From the NCBI GenBank assembly GCA_964503615.1, contig CAZDBA010000060.1, positions 1-26,162 of the forward strand: DNA of 26,162 nt, in the 5' to 3' direction. This stretch comes from CAZDBA01 sp964503615 (GTDB lineage: Bacteria; Planctomycetota; Planctomycetia; Pirellulales; Pirellulaceae). Below are positions 15,091 to 23,178 of the stretch, piece after piece (positions within the stretch are counted from its first letter, which is position 1; each line of letters starts with the position of its first letter). A program made the position numbers and the translations under genes. Under the pieces are notes generated by a model that was not told the DNA's origin, ran no database searches, and saw nothing but the letters and a program-made list of their open reading frames with translations.

Positions 15091-15492
15091 TTACTCTTCA
15101 GTTACCTCAGGTGGCATCTCTTCGAATTCCTCTTTCACTTTTTGAACAAAGTGCGGAGGTTTTCCACTCGCGTTTAGATCGGCGACTTTCTTTTCGGCAG
15201 CTTTCTTTTGCCCGAATTCGTAAAGTGCGACCCGTTTCATGGCGTGATTAAAGACACCCCAGTAGACGCGGTGTTTGATAATCGCAGTCTTTTTCTTGCG
15301 CGATTTGCGCTTCTTTTTCTTCTTTTTGACTGGCTTGCCGTCTGCATCTAACTCGACCTCGGCTTTTTTCGCCTTTTTCTTTTTGGCTGCCTTTTTGGTC
15401 GTTTTCTTTTTCGCCGCTTTTTTCTTCGCCGCTTTTTTTGTTGTTTTCTTAGTCGTCTTGGCGACTTTTTTGGTCGTCTTCTTCTTTGCCAT
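15091..15492 (-). CDS. histone H1-like lysine-rich DNA-binding protein
   Basis: This 133-residue protein consists of a very basic N-terminal arm (residues 1-70) made of KKTTKK, KKAAKK and similar short units, like the tail of bacterial H1-type proteins. A compact C-terminal region follows (about 72-133; KHRVYWGVFNHAMKRVALYEF…FVQKVKEEF), ending in an acidic tail. Such arms bind DNA without sequence preference and help compact the nucleoid. I start at the ATG at 15492 (MAKKKTTKK); an in-frame start nine codons upstream adds residues unlike the family. The arm is low-complexity, so an alignment-based family call would be unreliable; the C-terminal domain is the part to search with. It is divergent from mnmH. 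Confidence 0.8.
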   Translation of the reverse strand: MAKKKTTKKVAKTTKKTTKKAAKKKAAKKKTTKKAAKKKKAKKAEVELDADGKPVKKKKKKRKSRKKKTAIIKHRVYWGVFNHAMKRVALYEFGQKKAAEKKVADLNASGKPPHFVQKVKEEFEEMPPEVTEE

Positions 15493-15529
15493 TATTGGAA
15501 CCGCAAGAGCTGGGTACATTAGTTGTGGT

Positions 15530-16768
15530 TTGGCCCCACATCATAGCCGCAAAAGCCAGATTGGTCACCACCTCAGCCGACTTAACTTTGCAAATGTAGA
15601 CGGAAGATTTACCGGAAGATTTACGGGTAAAAGCGGCCCTGGACCGATCCCCGGCCACCAAGCGACGGCCCAATCCCCAAAGGAACTTAAAATCATCCAC
15701 TCAACACCCATAGCAGAATTTCACGATCTGGCCGCTGATATCCCAGTCATCGACGTCCGGGCCCCTGTTGAGTTCGCCAAGGGGCACTACCCGCCGGCCA
15801 TCAATATTCCTCTATTTTCCGATGAAGAACGAGCTGAAATCGGTACCCGCTATAAGAAAAACGGCCAGCCAGCAGCAATCGAACTCGGCTACAAATATGC
15901 CAACCCCAAAAAAGATTCACTGATTGCATCGGTTCGTAACGCAGTCGAATCTCACACCCCAAAAGCGGTAGCAGCCCAGCGGCCCCAAATTCGGCTGCAT
16001 TGTTGGCGAGGCGGAATGCGAAGCCAAAAATTTGCCGAACTATTGGATCCTCATTTCGAGATCTTTTTATTGGAGGGGGGCTACAAATCCTATCGCCAAT
16101 TCGCGCAAAAGATTTTTCAACGAGATTATCCATTGCTGGTTTTAAGTGGGCTAACCGGGGCGGGGAAAACACGCCAACTACATCGCTTGGCCGAAACAGG
16201 CGAGCAAGTGATCGATCTGGAGGGACTTGCCAATCATCGAGGATCGGCATTTGGTGGAATCGATCAAGGCCCCCAGCCGACAACAGAACAATTCGAGAAC
16301 GAATTGGCCAGCCTACTTTCGCGAGTCGATTTAGATCGGCGGATTTGGATTGAGGACGAGAGCAATCGGATCGGCAGCGTGGTCATCCCACACGAGTTCT
16401 TTAAGCAGATCAACGGTGGCCCAGGCATTTTCATGGAAGTCGATCGGGCGACACGAGCTCGACTTGCACATGAAGACTACGCCGATCTGGACCTCGAGGA
16501 AATGGTCGCTTCGATTGGGCGGATTACCAAAAAACTTGGTGGTCAAAACGCCAAGGCAGCGATCGAAGCGATTCAATCTAACGACAAAGTGACCTGCTGC
16601 GAGATCTTGCTGGACTACTACGATCGGCTCTATCTGGCCGCGACCAAACGGGGAACGCGAGAGGTCTGCCACAATGTCCCGGTGGCCAACCCGGAAACGT
16701 TGGAAGCAGCGAACACCTTGATTGCAGCAGCAAATGCCAAATATCCGACCCGACTCCTCAAACAATAA
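15530..16768 (+). CDS. mnmH: tRNA 2-selenouridine synthase
   Basis: The protein combines a rhodanese domain with a P-loop domain, as in MnmH (SelU/YbbB), which converts 2-thiouridine at tRNA position 34 to 2-selenouridine through a geranylated intermediate using selenophosphate. The rhodanese block IPVIDVRAPVEFAKGHYPPA is followed by the catalytic Cys in LHCWRGGMRSQ and a Walker A motif GLTGAGKT. GLANHRGSAFGG and WIEDESNRIG match the C-terminal half. The coordinates use TTG at 15530, the only standard alternative start; it lacks a ribosome binding site and adds about 54 residues of non-conserved sequence. An ATC at 15692 has a good AAAGGA 7 nt upstream and gives 358 residues, close to the E. 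coli 364. No other selenium gene is in the window. Confidence 0.9.
   Translation: MAPHHSRKSQIGHHLSRLNFANVDGRFTGRFTGKSGPGPIPGHQATAQSPKELKIIHSTPIAEFHDLAADIPVIDVRAPVEFAKGHYPPAINIPLFSDEERAEIGTRYKKNGQPAAIELGYKYANPKKDSLIASVRNAVESHTPKAVAAQRPQIRLHCWRGGMRSQKFAELLDPHFEIFLLEGGYKSYRQFAQKIFQRDYPLLVLSGLTGAGKTRQLHRLAETGEQVIDLEGLANHRGSAFGGIDQGPQPTTEQFENELASLLSRVDLDRRIWIEDESNRIGSVVIPHEFFKQINGGPGIFMEVDRATRARLAHEDYADLDLEEMVASIGRITKKLGGQNAKAAIEAIQSNDKVTCCEILLDYYDRLYLAATKRGTREVCHNVPVANPETLEAANTLIAAANAKYPTRLLKQ
15679..15694 (+). promoter_or_regulatory. ribosome binding site with possible ATC start for mnmH
   Basis: AAAGGA (15679-15684) is followed after 7 nt by ATC ATC in the mnmH frame. The residue count from here to the rhodanese block equals that in E. 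coli MnmH, whose first ATG would align at this point. No ATG, GTG or TTG lies between 15533 and the conserved domain. Confidence 0.45.
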
Positions 16769-16909
16769 AGCATATCTAGCTAAACAACTTAGGCCGTCAA
16801 AAAAAGAAATTCATCGTTCGCGTTTTGAACTAATTAAACTGTATTAGAAAACATAACCAATCGACGATGAAAAGATGAAAAACGATTTAGCAGGGAATTT
16901 GAGAGCGGT

Positions 16910-17776
16910 ATGATTCGAGGACTTATTAAGATTTGGCGAGACCGCTCAAGCTTCAGAAGCGCTGCTCCAGCCCGCTTGTTCGCCCTGATGCTACTAAGCA
17001 TTTTTGTTTTCAACCTCTCGTTTTGCATTTCGGTTAGCTGTGGGCAAGATTCAGCGAGTGTTATTGCCCAGTCTTCACAGGCATTAGCCACCGGACAAAC
17101 AGAGGACGTTGCAAAGTTTCTGGGAATCCCGCTGTGGGATGAAGACGTCTACAAAATGGTCGTCAGGTTTATGTTTAACTTGGTGTTTTTGATTTTGGTT
17201 GTTGGTACTGCTTACTCCAAAAACAATCAAAATAACCAACGGTACATTTTCAATTTCTTGATCATGAACGTCGTTGTATTCTTTATCTGCTTTACCCTCA
17301 AAAAACTGGAACTGGAGTTGGGGATGGCTCTGGGATTGTTTGCGATCTTTGCCATTATTCGGTACCGAACGGATCAGATCGACGTCAAGGACATGACCTA
17401 TCTGTTTGTTGTGATCGGACTCGCGGTCATCAATTCGCTTTCCAACAAAAAGACTTCGTACATTGAGTTAGTATTCACCAACGCAGCAGTGTTTGGCGCA
17501 TGCCTGATTATGGAACGCGTGCTTGGTCCTGAGGTGAAAAAAGTCAAACTTACTCGCAGCGAACTCGTCTATGACAAACTGGAACTGTTGCGACCGGAGA
17601 ACGTCGAAGCGCTCTACGAAGACATCTACCAACGCACTGGCATTCGGGCCGATCGCGTCGAGATTAAACAGATCGATTTCAGCAACAACACGTCGTTGAT
17701 CGACGTCCGCCAATCAAAAGAGCGCGCGTTTATTCATCAACAGGAAATGGGCTCGACCGATCCGGGAAACACCTAA
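16910..17776 (+). CDS. DUF4956 family membrane protein
   Basis: This 288-residue protein shows the DUF4956 signature GLFAIFAIIRYRTDQIDVKD at residues 142-161, with MTYLFVVIGLAVIN immediately after. Hydrophobic segments occur at about 22-43, 85-100, 112-129, 137-150, 163-178 and 187-202. The first may be a signal or anchor that precedes an unusual 40-residue polar stretch (CGQDSASVIAQSSQALATG). The C-terminal 80 residues are soluble and probably cytoplasmic (KLTRSELVYDKLELLRPENV…). The function of the family is unknown. In several bacteria it neighbours polyphosphate polymerase (VTC-like) or exopolysaccharide genes, which are absent here. It ends 10 nt before the convergent [2Fe-2S] gene. Confidence 0.86.
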   Translation: MIRGLIKIWRDRSSFRSAAPARLFALMLLSIFVFNLSFCISVSCGQDSASVIAQSSQALATGQTEDVAKFLGIPLWDEDVYKMVVRFMFNLVFLILVVGTAYSKNNQNNQRYIFNFLIMNVVVFFICFTLKKLELELGMALGLFAIFAIIRYRTDQIDVKDMTYLFVVIGLAVINSLSNKKTSYIELVFTNAAVFGACLIMERVLGPEVKKVKLTRSELVYDKLELLRPENVEALYEDIYQRTGIRADRVEIKQIDFSNNTSLIDVRQSKERAFIHQQEMGSTDPGNT

Positions 17777-17786
17777 GCCGCAAACC

Positions 17787-18104
17787 CTACTCGTCACCCG
17801 CCTGCGTTTTCTTTTTCTTACGATACTCGGCTCTGAGCTGAGCATACTCCTGGACCGAGAGCAGGTGATCAACTTCGACCTCCGATTTTGGCTGCTGCTG
17901 GCCCTCTTCGTTGGCCTTGGTTTCTGGTGTCGCCTGATCAAACAGCCTTTGCAAAAACGGTCGGCACCAGCCACAACCGGTCCCTGCCCCACCGCACTCG
18001 CTCAATTGACTTACGCGTTTGGGCTTTTCGATGCGAATCCAATTCTCAATCTTGCGTCGAGTCACATGGAAACAAAGACAAAGCTCATCGTCGGGGTTCT
18101 TCAT
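17787..18104 (-). CDS. BFD-like [2Fe-2S]-binding protein
   Basis: This 105-residue protein begins with a BFD-type domain: Cys9-x-Cys11 in ELCLCFHVTRRKIENW and Cys44-x-x-Cys47 in GTGCGWCRPFLQRLF. That is the four-Cys pattern that binds a [2Fe-2S] cluster in bacterioferritin-associated ferredoxin and in nitrite reductase and NifU relatives. Cys37 is an extra cysteine just upstream. The C-terminal half is a charged extension (QQQPKSEVEVDHLLSVQEY…) absent from the roughly 65-residue enteric Bfd. No bacterioferritin gene is next to it, so the partner is unknown. No strong ribosome binding site is visible. It is divergent from rlmN with a 110-nt gap, and convergent with the DUF4956 gene. Confidence 0.82.
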   Translation of the reverse strand: MKNPDDELCLCFHVTRRKIENWIRIEKPKRVSQLSECGGAGTGCGWCRPFLQRLFDQATPETKANEEGQQQPKSEVEVDHLLSVQEYAQLRAEYRKKKKTQAGDE

Positions 18105-18214
18105 GGTGTTGGGGCACTAAAAATTGAGGCCGAATGGGTAAGGTTTCGCTATCTGGATCACTGTAACAAATTTTGGTTGTTTGTGATTGGTCGGTCGGTA
18201 GGTATGCTGTTCGC

Positions 18215-19276
18215 ATGAAACATCTTTTCGACAAAATTAGCGAATTGCCAAAGTGGCTGGAAGAAAACGACCAGCCCAAGTTTCGTGCTGCGCAAATCCA
18301 TCGCTGGGCAGCAGTCAGTCGCGCCAATAGTTTTGAGGAGATGACGAATCTTCCAAAAGGACTTCGTGAAAAACTGACAGACGATTTCCAGCTGTGGACC
18401 ACCGAGGTTGTCCGCCATCAAAAAAGCCCCGATGGAACGGAAAAGCTGTTGTTGGAGCTGGCCGATGGAGGTCGGATCGAATGCGTATTATTGCGTGATG
18501 GCGACCGTCGATCCATTTGTGTCAGCAGCCAAGTCGGCTGTGCAATGGGGTGTGTCTTTTGTGCCAGCGGACTGGACGGCGTGCTGCGAAATTTGACCGG
18601 TGGCGAGATCATAGAACAAATGATGTTGCTGCAGCGACTGTTGCCAGAGGACGAAAGACTGAGCCACATCGTCATGATGGGAATGGGCGAACCGTTGGCC
18701 AATTTGAAAAACGTCTTACAGGCTCTAACCGAAGCGACCTCGGCAGATTCACTGGGCATCAGCCCTCGTCGCATTACGATCTCGACCGTGGGAATTCCAG
18801 AAGCGATTTGCAAGCTTGCCGAACTGGACAGCCGTTACAACCTTGCGATTTCATTGCATGCTCCTAACGACGAACTACGAACCCGGATTGTACCGACCAA
18901 CAAGAACGTTGGAGTCGAGCGTTTGCTGGCTGCGGCAGACCAATACTTTGAGACGTCAGGTCGCAAATTGACTTTTGAGTATGTGCTGCTGGCCGGCATT
19001 AACGACCAACCTCAACACGCTCGTCAACTGGCTCGGTTGTTGGCTGGCAAAACGGCAATTCTAAACGTGATCCCTTACAACACCGTGGAGGGACTTGAGT
19101 ACAAAACACCTTCGCCGTCAGTGATCACCCGCTTCAAAGGGATTTTGGAAAAAGAAGGAATCGTGATCATGTTTCGGCAACGAAAAGGCGATTCGATCAA
19201 CGCCGCCTGTGGGCAGTTAAGAAGGTCGACGGCAAAGGCGCCGCGGGTCAACTTGGGCACATCGGCCGATTCCTGA
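18215..19276 (+). CDS. rlmN: 23S rRNA (adenine-2503-C2) methyltransferase, radical SAM
   Basis: RlmN methylates C2 of A2503 in 23S rRNA, and A37 of some tRNAs, to tune translational accuracy. The 353-residue protein has the radical SAM motif C-x3-C-x2-C (CAMGCVFC, residues 109-116). It also has the two mechanistic cysteines: Cys102 in SICVSSQ, matching E. coli Cys118, and Cys332 in NAACGQLR, matching Cys355. MMGMGEPLANL and ISTVGIP are further family blocks. I start at the ATG at 18215; an upstream in-frame extension of 14 residues is not conserved. A weak TATGCT box lies just 7 nt before the start, so the mRNA leader may be very short. The DUF1569 gene follows after 37 nt. Confidence 0.95.
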   Translation: MKHLFDKISELPKWLEENDQPKFRAAQIHRWAAVSRANSFEEMTNLPKGLREKLTDDFQLWTTEVVRHQKSPDGTEKLLLELADGGRIECVLLRDGDRRSICVSSQVGCAMGCVFCASGLDGVLRNLTGGEIIEQMMLLQRLLPEDERLSHIVMMGMGEPLANLKNVLQALTEATSADSLGISPRRITISTVGIPEAICKLAELDSRYNLAISLHAPNDELRTRIVPTNKNVGVERLLAAADQYFETSGRKLTFEYVLLAGINDQPQHARQLARLLAGKTAILNVIPYNTVEGLEYKTPSPSVITRFKGILEKEGIVIMFRQRKGDSINAACGQLRRSTAKAPRVNLGTSADS

Positions 19277-19313
19277 TGCAGTGCAAATTGCGACTTGCAC
19301 AGAGATGTCATAA

Positions 19314-19769
19314 ATGAAACTCAAGTTTAACAACTTCGATGATTTGCTTGACCACCTTGAACAGATCACGTTGGATAGCCATCGAACCCTGCGGCGATGG
19401 ACCGCAGCTCAAAATTTCTTTCATCTGGCCGCAGCCTTTGAAGGTTCGATCAAAGGTCTACCTGCCGGTTACCCAAGGTTAGTTCGAGCTCTGGCGAGGC
19501 CCGTTCGCTGGGTCATAACGCGGTACCGTTTTCCGCCGTGGATTCCGATCCCCGCCGCAATTCGACACGCTCTGGAACCTCCCAAAACAGCCGACTTTCA
19601 AACTGAAAAAGCTCGCTTGTTAAAAGCGATAAAAGAATTTCGCGACTACAAAAACCCTCACCCGCCTCACCCGGTACTCGGTACCCTTTCCCATGACGAG
19701 TGGACCGGTTTCCATCTCCGCCATTGCGAGCGTCACCTTTCGTTCATTGCGATTGGGCAAGGTGCGTAG
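19314..19769 (+). CDS. DUF1569 (DinB-like fold) protein
   Basis: This 151-residue protein matches the DUF1569 family common in planctomycetes. The N-terminal helix carries FHLAAAFEGSIKG, and the C-terminal block HPVLGTLSHDEWTGFHLRHCERHLSFI has the usual spacing of His residues. The central part (WVITRYRFPPWIPIPAAIRHALEPP) is also typical. The fold is related to the DinB four-helix bundle, which usually binds a metal through three His residues; here His within AAAFEG and HLRHCERH are candidates. The reaction is unknown. It is downstream of rlmN and may share its transcript. A small hairpin (GTGCAA / TTGCAC, 19281-19300) separates them without a T-tract. Confidence 0.85.
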   Translation: MKLKFNNFDDLLDHLEQITLDSHRTLRRWTAAQNFFHLAAAFEGSIKGLPAGYPRLVRALARPVRWVITRYRFPPWIPIPAAIRHALEPPKTADFQTEKARLLKAIKEFRDYKNPHPPHPVLGTLSHDEWTGFHLRHCERHLSFIAIGQGA

Positions 19770-19772
19770 CGT

Positions 19773-19797
19773 ACGACAGTCATTTCGATGCTGTCGT
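19773..19797 (+). terminator. weak stem-loop after the DUF1569 gene
   Basis: ACGACAG (19773-19779) and CTGTCGT (19791-19797) form a perfect 7-bp stem with an 11-nt loop, starting 4 nt past the stop codon. There is no T-tract, so it may be a weak or factor-dependent end, or only a 3' stability hairpin. The rest of the 294-nt gap to the sigma factor gene shows no gene. Confidence 0.35.
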
Positions 19798-20063
19798 CAC
19801 TTTCGACTACGGTAATCTGTATGAGATTTACCGCAACGGTTAAGTTTCTACTTACCGAGCATCTAACCACCGAAACCTTTTGAGACACAATGGGTTTAAT
19901 GGATCACAAAGGAAAAGCCTCGGTAAAACCAACATAAACAGCACGAGAGAATGCTTGCAATTAAGAGTCCCGAATTTTTGGATTTGGCACTGACAAGTAT
20001 GCTTCTCGTTTTGGACTTCGGTTAAACTGGTCTCTTCTTCTTTGACTGGCGGCAGGAAATAAT

Positions 20064-20774
20064 TTGGCGAAAAGCGAAACCGTCGAAGTCGAAAAAGTCT
20101 CGAAAGCGATCGAGGCCGACTCCGAACAGAAAACACCGAACAAGTATGAATTGACTGACCCCGATGTCCGGTTGATGCTAAAAGTGCGCAACGGCAGCGC
20201 GGCAGCTTACGAAGAATTGGTTGCCAAGTACCAAGCTCGTTTGATAGCGATTCTGGAACACATGGTGAATCGGACTCAGGCAGAAGACCTTGCCCAAGAG
20301 GTTTTTATGAGAGTCTATCGAGCCCGTGGAACCTATACAGCAGGCGCAAAGTTTTCGACTTGGTTATTTACGATCACACACAACGTTGCGAGCAATGCAC
20401 TTCGCAAGCTCTCGCGACGAAAAGAATACAATTTGAATGCGTCCCCTAGCGGATCGTTTTTAGTACGACCACTGGACAACATGGCTCAGGAAGAAAGCCG
20501 CCTGATGCCGGCGCGTCTTTTAGACCAGTCGGAACGTGCGGAGATTGTACGACTGGCCATTGGTCAACTGAACGAACGACAACGTATGGCAATTTTGCTT
20601 TCTAAATTCGAGGGCATGAGCTACATAGAAATTTCGGAATCAATGGAACTGAGCACCCAAGCGGTCAAATCACTGCTGTCACGGGCGAGAGGAAAATTGA
20701 AAGAGATCCTTGCTCCTTACTTTGAAACGGGAAGCAAACTAAAACACGACAACTCCGACCAACCGGATAAATAG
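20064..20774 (+). CDS. RNA polymerase ECF-type sigma factor
   Basis: This 236-residue sigma-70 family protein has region 2 at about residues 48-118, with AEDLAQEVFMRVYRARGTY (helicase and -10 recognition) and KFSTWLFTITHNVASNALRK. Region 4 at about 160-215 has the helix-turn-helix MSYIEISESMELSTQAVKSL and SRARGKLKEIL. There is no region 1 or region 3, as expected for the ECF group. It starts with TTG, supported by AGGA 6 nt upstream and by continuity with the N-terminal sequence MAKSETVEVEKVSKA; no ATG lies nearby. The N-terminal 40 residues are a charged extension. The downstream gene, 10 nt away, encodes its probable anti-sigma factor. Confidence 0.93.
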   Translation: MAKSETVEVEKVSKAIEADSEQKTPNKYELTDPDVRLMLKVRNGSAAAYEELVAKYQARLIAILEHMVNRTQAEDLAQEVFMRVYRARGTYTAGAKFSTWLFTITHNVASNALRKLSRRKEYNLNASPSGSFLVRPLDNMAQEESRLMPARLLDQSERAEIVRLAIGQLNERQRMAILLSKFEGMSYIEISESMELSTQAVKSLLSRARGKLKEILAPYFETGSKLKHDNSDQPDK

Positions 20775-20784
20775 ACTAAGAACG

Positions 20785-22080
20785 ATGACCACTGAAGAAC
20801 AAAAACTCAATAAAGACGAAGAGACGCTGGTTGCGTACCTCGACGGTGAGCTGAGTGAAGCGGAAATCATCGAGGTTGAAAAAAGGCTAACCACTTGCGA
20901 AAAATTCCGTAAACAACTCAATGGTCTGGAACGGACTTGGGACATGCTGGATGCTCTGCCTGCAGTCGAGCCCACTGATTCGTTTACACGAAGTACGATG
21001 GAAATGGTCATCGGCGATCAGACCAAAACAGTTCTTCGTGGGCAAAAGAAATTTTGGACCTTTCCACTGCGGGCCGCATGCATGATCGGTCTTCCGCTGC
21101 TGGCCTGCCTGGGCACGTACACGTTTGCCAAGTGGCAACAGGATGCTCCGCTACGAACACTGATCGCGGACATGCCTTTGCTGGCCAATTACGAACTGTA
21201 TGAATCGGCAAAAACGATCGAGTTCGTTGACCTGCTCTACAACAAGGGCTTGTTGAGCGACAGCACAATTATTGAAACGGAAGAGCCTGCCGAGTTCGTC
21301 TGGGAGTTCTCAGCAGAAACCCTCGATTCGCTCAGCGACGAAAGAAAAGCCGACTTACAACGGAAGGTCGAACGGTTTCAGCAATTGCCCGAACCCACAC
21401 AACAAGCGTTTCGCGATTTCCATAACAAGATTCTGGAAAATGAAAATCGAGACGCGTTAATGGAGCGACTGAGAGTCTACGACGCTTGGCTACAGGAAAT
21501 TGATCGAGACCAAATGCTTGATCTTCAAAGCAAGCCTGCCGAGGAACGGATCAATGCAATTCGTACGATCGAACGGGCAATGCGGCGTAACATGTTTGGA
21601 AACAATTTGAACGAAGAAGACAAAGAGATTGTCTTTCAGTGGTTCGAACAACTTGCTCACGACAACAAAGATTTTGTCCGACGCGAATTCAAAAAACTCA
21701 AAAATTCCAATCGACGACTGAATTGGATCAACTCCGACGTGGCCCCGGAGGATTTGATGCGGCTCTTGATCAACTACAGACTTAGATCAGTGCTGGAGTT
21801 GGTTACCGACGAGAAATTCTCCGAGCTTTATTCATCGTTGGGCACTCGGTCAAGGCAGATGATCGACGACAAAGACAAGAGTGACCGGAAAAAATTCGTC
21901 TTACTCCTAAACAGCCAACCCTATGTCAGCGACGCCGACCTGCGTGATTTTTATCAAACTCAATTGACCGCCGAACAACATGAAAAACTGGACAAGCTTT
22001 CGCCAGCAGAACTCAAAAATCGCTTGATGCGAATCTACCTTGAGCACCGCTACAAAAACTACTCACGAGGCGAAAAGTAG
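20785..22080 (+). CDS. membrane anti-sigma factor-like protein with large C-terminal domain
   Basis: This 431-residue protein begins with an anti-sigma-type helical segment (LVAYLDGELSEAEIIEVEKR, residues 15-34). It lacks the His-x3-Cys-x2-Cys zinc site and has a single Cys39 near the usual position. A transmembrane helix follows at about 93-114 (PLRAACMIGLPLLACLGTYTF). The remaining 315 residues are a soluble, mostly helical domain on the far side of the membrane, with many Arg and Glu and no recognised motif. The 10-nt distance from the sigma gene implies translational coupling and supports a binding role. The likely model is that the sigma factor is held at the membrane and released by an envelope signal read by the large C-terminal domain. 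That domain's ligand is unknown. Confidence 0.72.
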   Translation: MTTEEQKLNKDEETLVAYLDGELSEAEIIEVEKRLTTCEKFRKQLNGLERTWDMLDALPAVEPTDSFTRSTMEMVIGDQTKTVLRGQKKFWTFPLRAACMIGLPLLACLGTYTFAKWQQDAPLRTLIADMPLLANYELYESAKTIEFVDLLYNKGLLSDSTIIETEEPAEFVWEFSAETLDSLSDERKADLQRKVERFQQLPEPTQQAFRDFHNKILENENRDALMERLRVYDAWLQEIDRDQMLDLQSKPAEERINAIRTIERAMRRNMFGNNLNEEDKEIVFQWFEQLAHDNKDFVRREFKKLKNSNRRLNWINSDVAPEDLMRLLINYRLRSVLELVTDEKFSELYSSLGTRSRQMIDDKDKSDRKKFVLLLNSQPYVSDADLRDFYQTQLTAEQHEKLDKLSPAELKNRLMRIYLEHRYKNYSRGEK

Positions 22081-22104
22081 ATTTCAAAAGCTGGGCAAAC
22101 ATGT

Positions 22105-23178
22105 TTAACCCGGCTTGCTCAGATGCTCTAGCCCGTAAAGCAAATCGATGTCCCCGATCGGCGATTGGCACTGGCGGAACATGTTGACCACCTGAGCACG
22201 GTGGTGGGCTCCATGCATTGTTAGCTGAACAGCTGCCTCGCCGACAAGGATGCGGATCGGTGGGCCACCAAAAGAAACTTCAACAATGCGGACTGCGTCT
22301 TGTTGGTCGACGTTGGCCAAGTAAGCATTTCGCTCCTTTGCATTTGCTGCCCACATACCTTTCAACTCCGACATGGACGTTGACTCAGCGGTTTGCGGAA
22401 ACGGAGCGCCGCCACTGTTCCAGTTGGTCACCCAAAACAACTCCGCATCATACATGTGGAGCAAGCTCTTGCGGATAGAACCTCGCCCCATGTCAAACGA
22501 TCGGTCAAGTGCTGCATCATCCAGCGACATTGCGTTATCGATAACTTGGTTAAAGGCCCAGTCACCATATTCAAAAAGTCGCTTTACCGAGCGCAGCCGC
22601 CACTGGACGTCGTCACCAATCGACTCGTTCACCCCAAGGCCATGACCGGTCATCGTTTCGACAGTTTCAGGAGATTGAGTCGTGGAGCCGGTGGCCAGTT
22701 TGTAAAAAAGCCAGTCGATACCGGCAGGAATCGTACGATCGAACTGCTTGAGATAATTGAGTGCTTGGGCTCGATGATGGATGCCGTGTATCCACACGTG
22801 AAGCAGTAAATCGTGAAGCTGATGACTGTATTCGGTTTTCTTGCTGTCCTGATATTTGATCGTGGCGTTCCAATGATCCGGCTGGTGCTGCTGTATCAAG
22901 TCCAAACGTCGACGTCCGACTTCGTCAAGCGACTGAGCGATCTCCGCAATCGACTTTCCTGCTGGATCGTTTGGAAATTCACGCCATGGCGACGACTCCC
23001 AACGCTCCACCCACACGACATCGGCGGTAAGAATATGAAACAGTGTTGCCCGCAGAGTCCCCATTCCCATTTCTTTGGGTTGATCCAACTGGGCATCGGA
23101 CAAGCCATCGCACAATCCAATAATTTTATCGTTTGCCCATTTGTTGTAGGCGTAGAGACTTGTAAACAACTCTTGCAT
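22105..23178 (-). CDS. tandem DinB-fold protein
   Basis: This 357-residue protein contains two DinB-like four-helix domains in a row, at about residues 1-160 and 195-355. Each opens with a YNKWAND / GDWAFNQ-type helix, has a mid-helix His (TLFHILTADVVWVERW and KSLLHMYDAELFWVTNW), and ends with an H-x3-HHRAQ motif (HGIHHRAQALNY and HGAHHRAQVVNM). These His residues form the usual metal triad of the superfamily. DinB-fold enzymes include mycothiol- and bacillithiol-dependent thiol transferases and DNA-damage-induced proteins of unknown function. Two fused copies suggest a covalent dimer. I start at the ATG at 23178 (MQELFTSLYAYNKW), with GGGA about 8 nt upstream. It is convergent with the anti-sigma gene. 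Confidence 0.86.
   Translation of the reverse strand: MQELFTSLYAYNKWANDKIIGLCDGLSDAQLDQPKEMGMGTLRATLFHILTADVVWVERWESSPWREFPNDPAGKSIAEIAQSLDEVGRRRLDLIQQHQPDHWNATIKYQDSKKTEYSHQLHDLLLHVWIHGIHHRAQALNYLKQFDRTIPAGIDWLFYKLATGSTTQSPETVETMTGHGLGVNESIGDDVQWRLRSVKRLFEYGDWAFNQVIDNAMSLDDAALDRSFDMGRGSIRKSLLHMYDAELFWVTNWNSGGAPFPQTAESTSMSELKGMWAANAKERNAYLANVDQQDAVRIVEVSFGGPPIRILVGEAAVQLTMHGAHHRAQVVNMFRQCQSPIGDIDLLYGLEHLSKPG

Noticed and set aside
14982..15251. Plus-strand ORF of 89 codons after the membrane protein gene
   Set aside because: Mostly antisense to the H1-like gene; no motif or start signal.
15275..15529. Long N-terminal extension of mnmH starting at 15275
   Set aside because: The first 85 residues are Phe/Ala-rich and are the antisense of the lysine arm of the H1-like gene, not conserved MnmH sequence.
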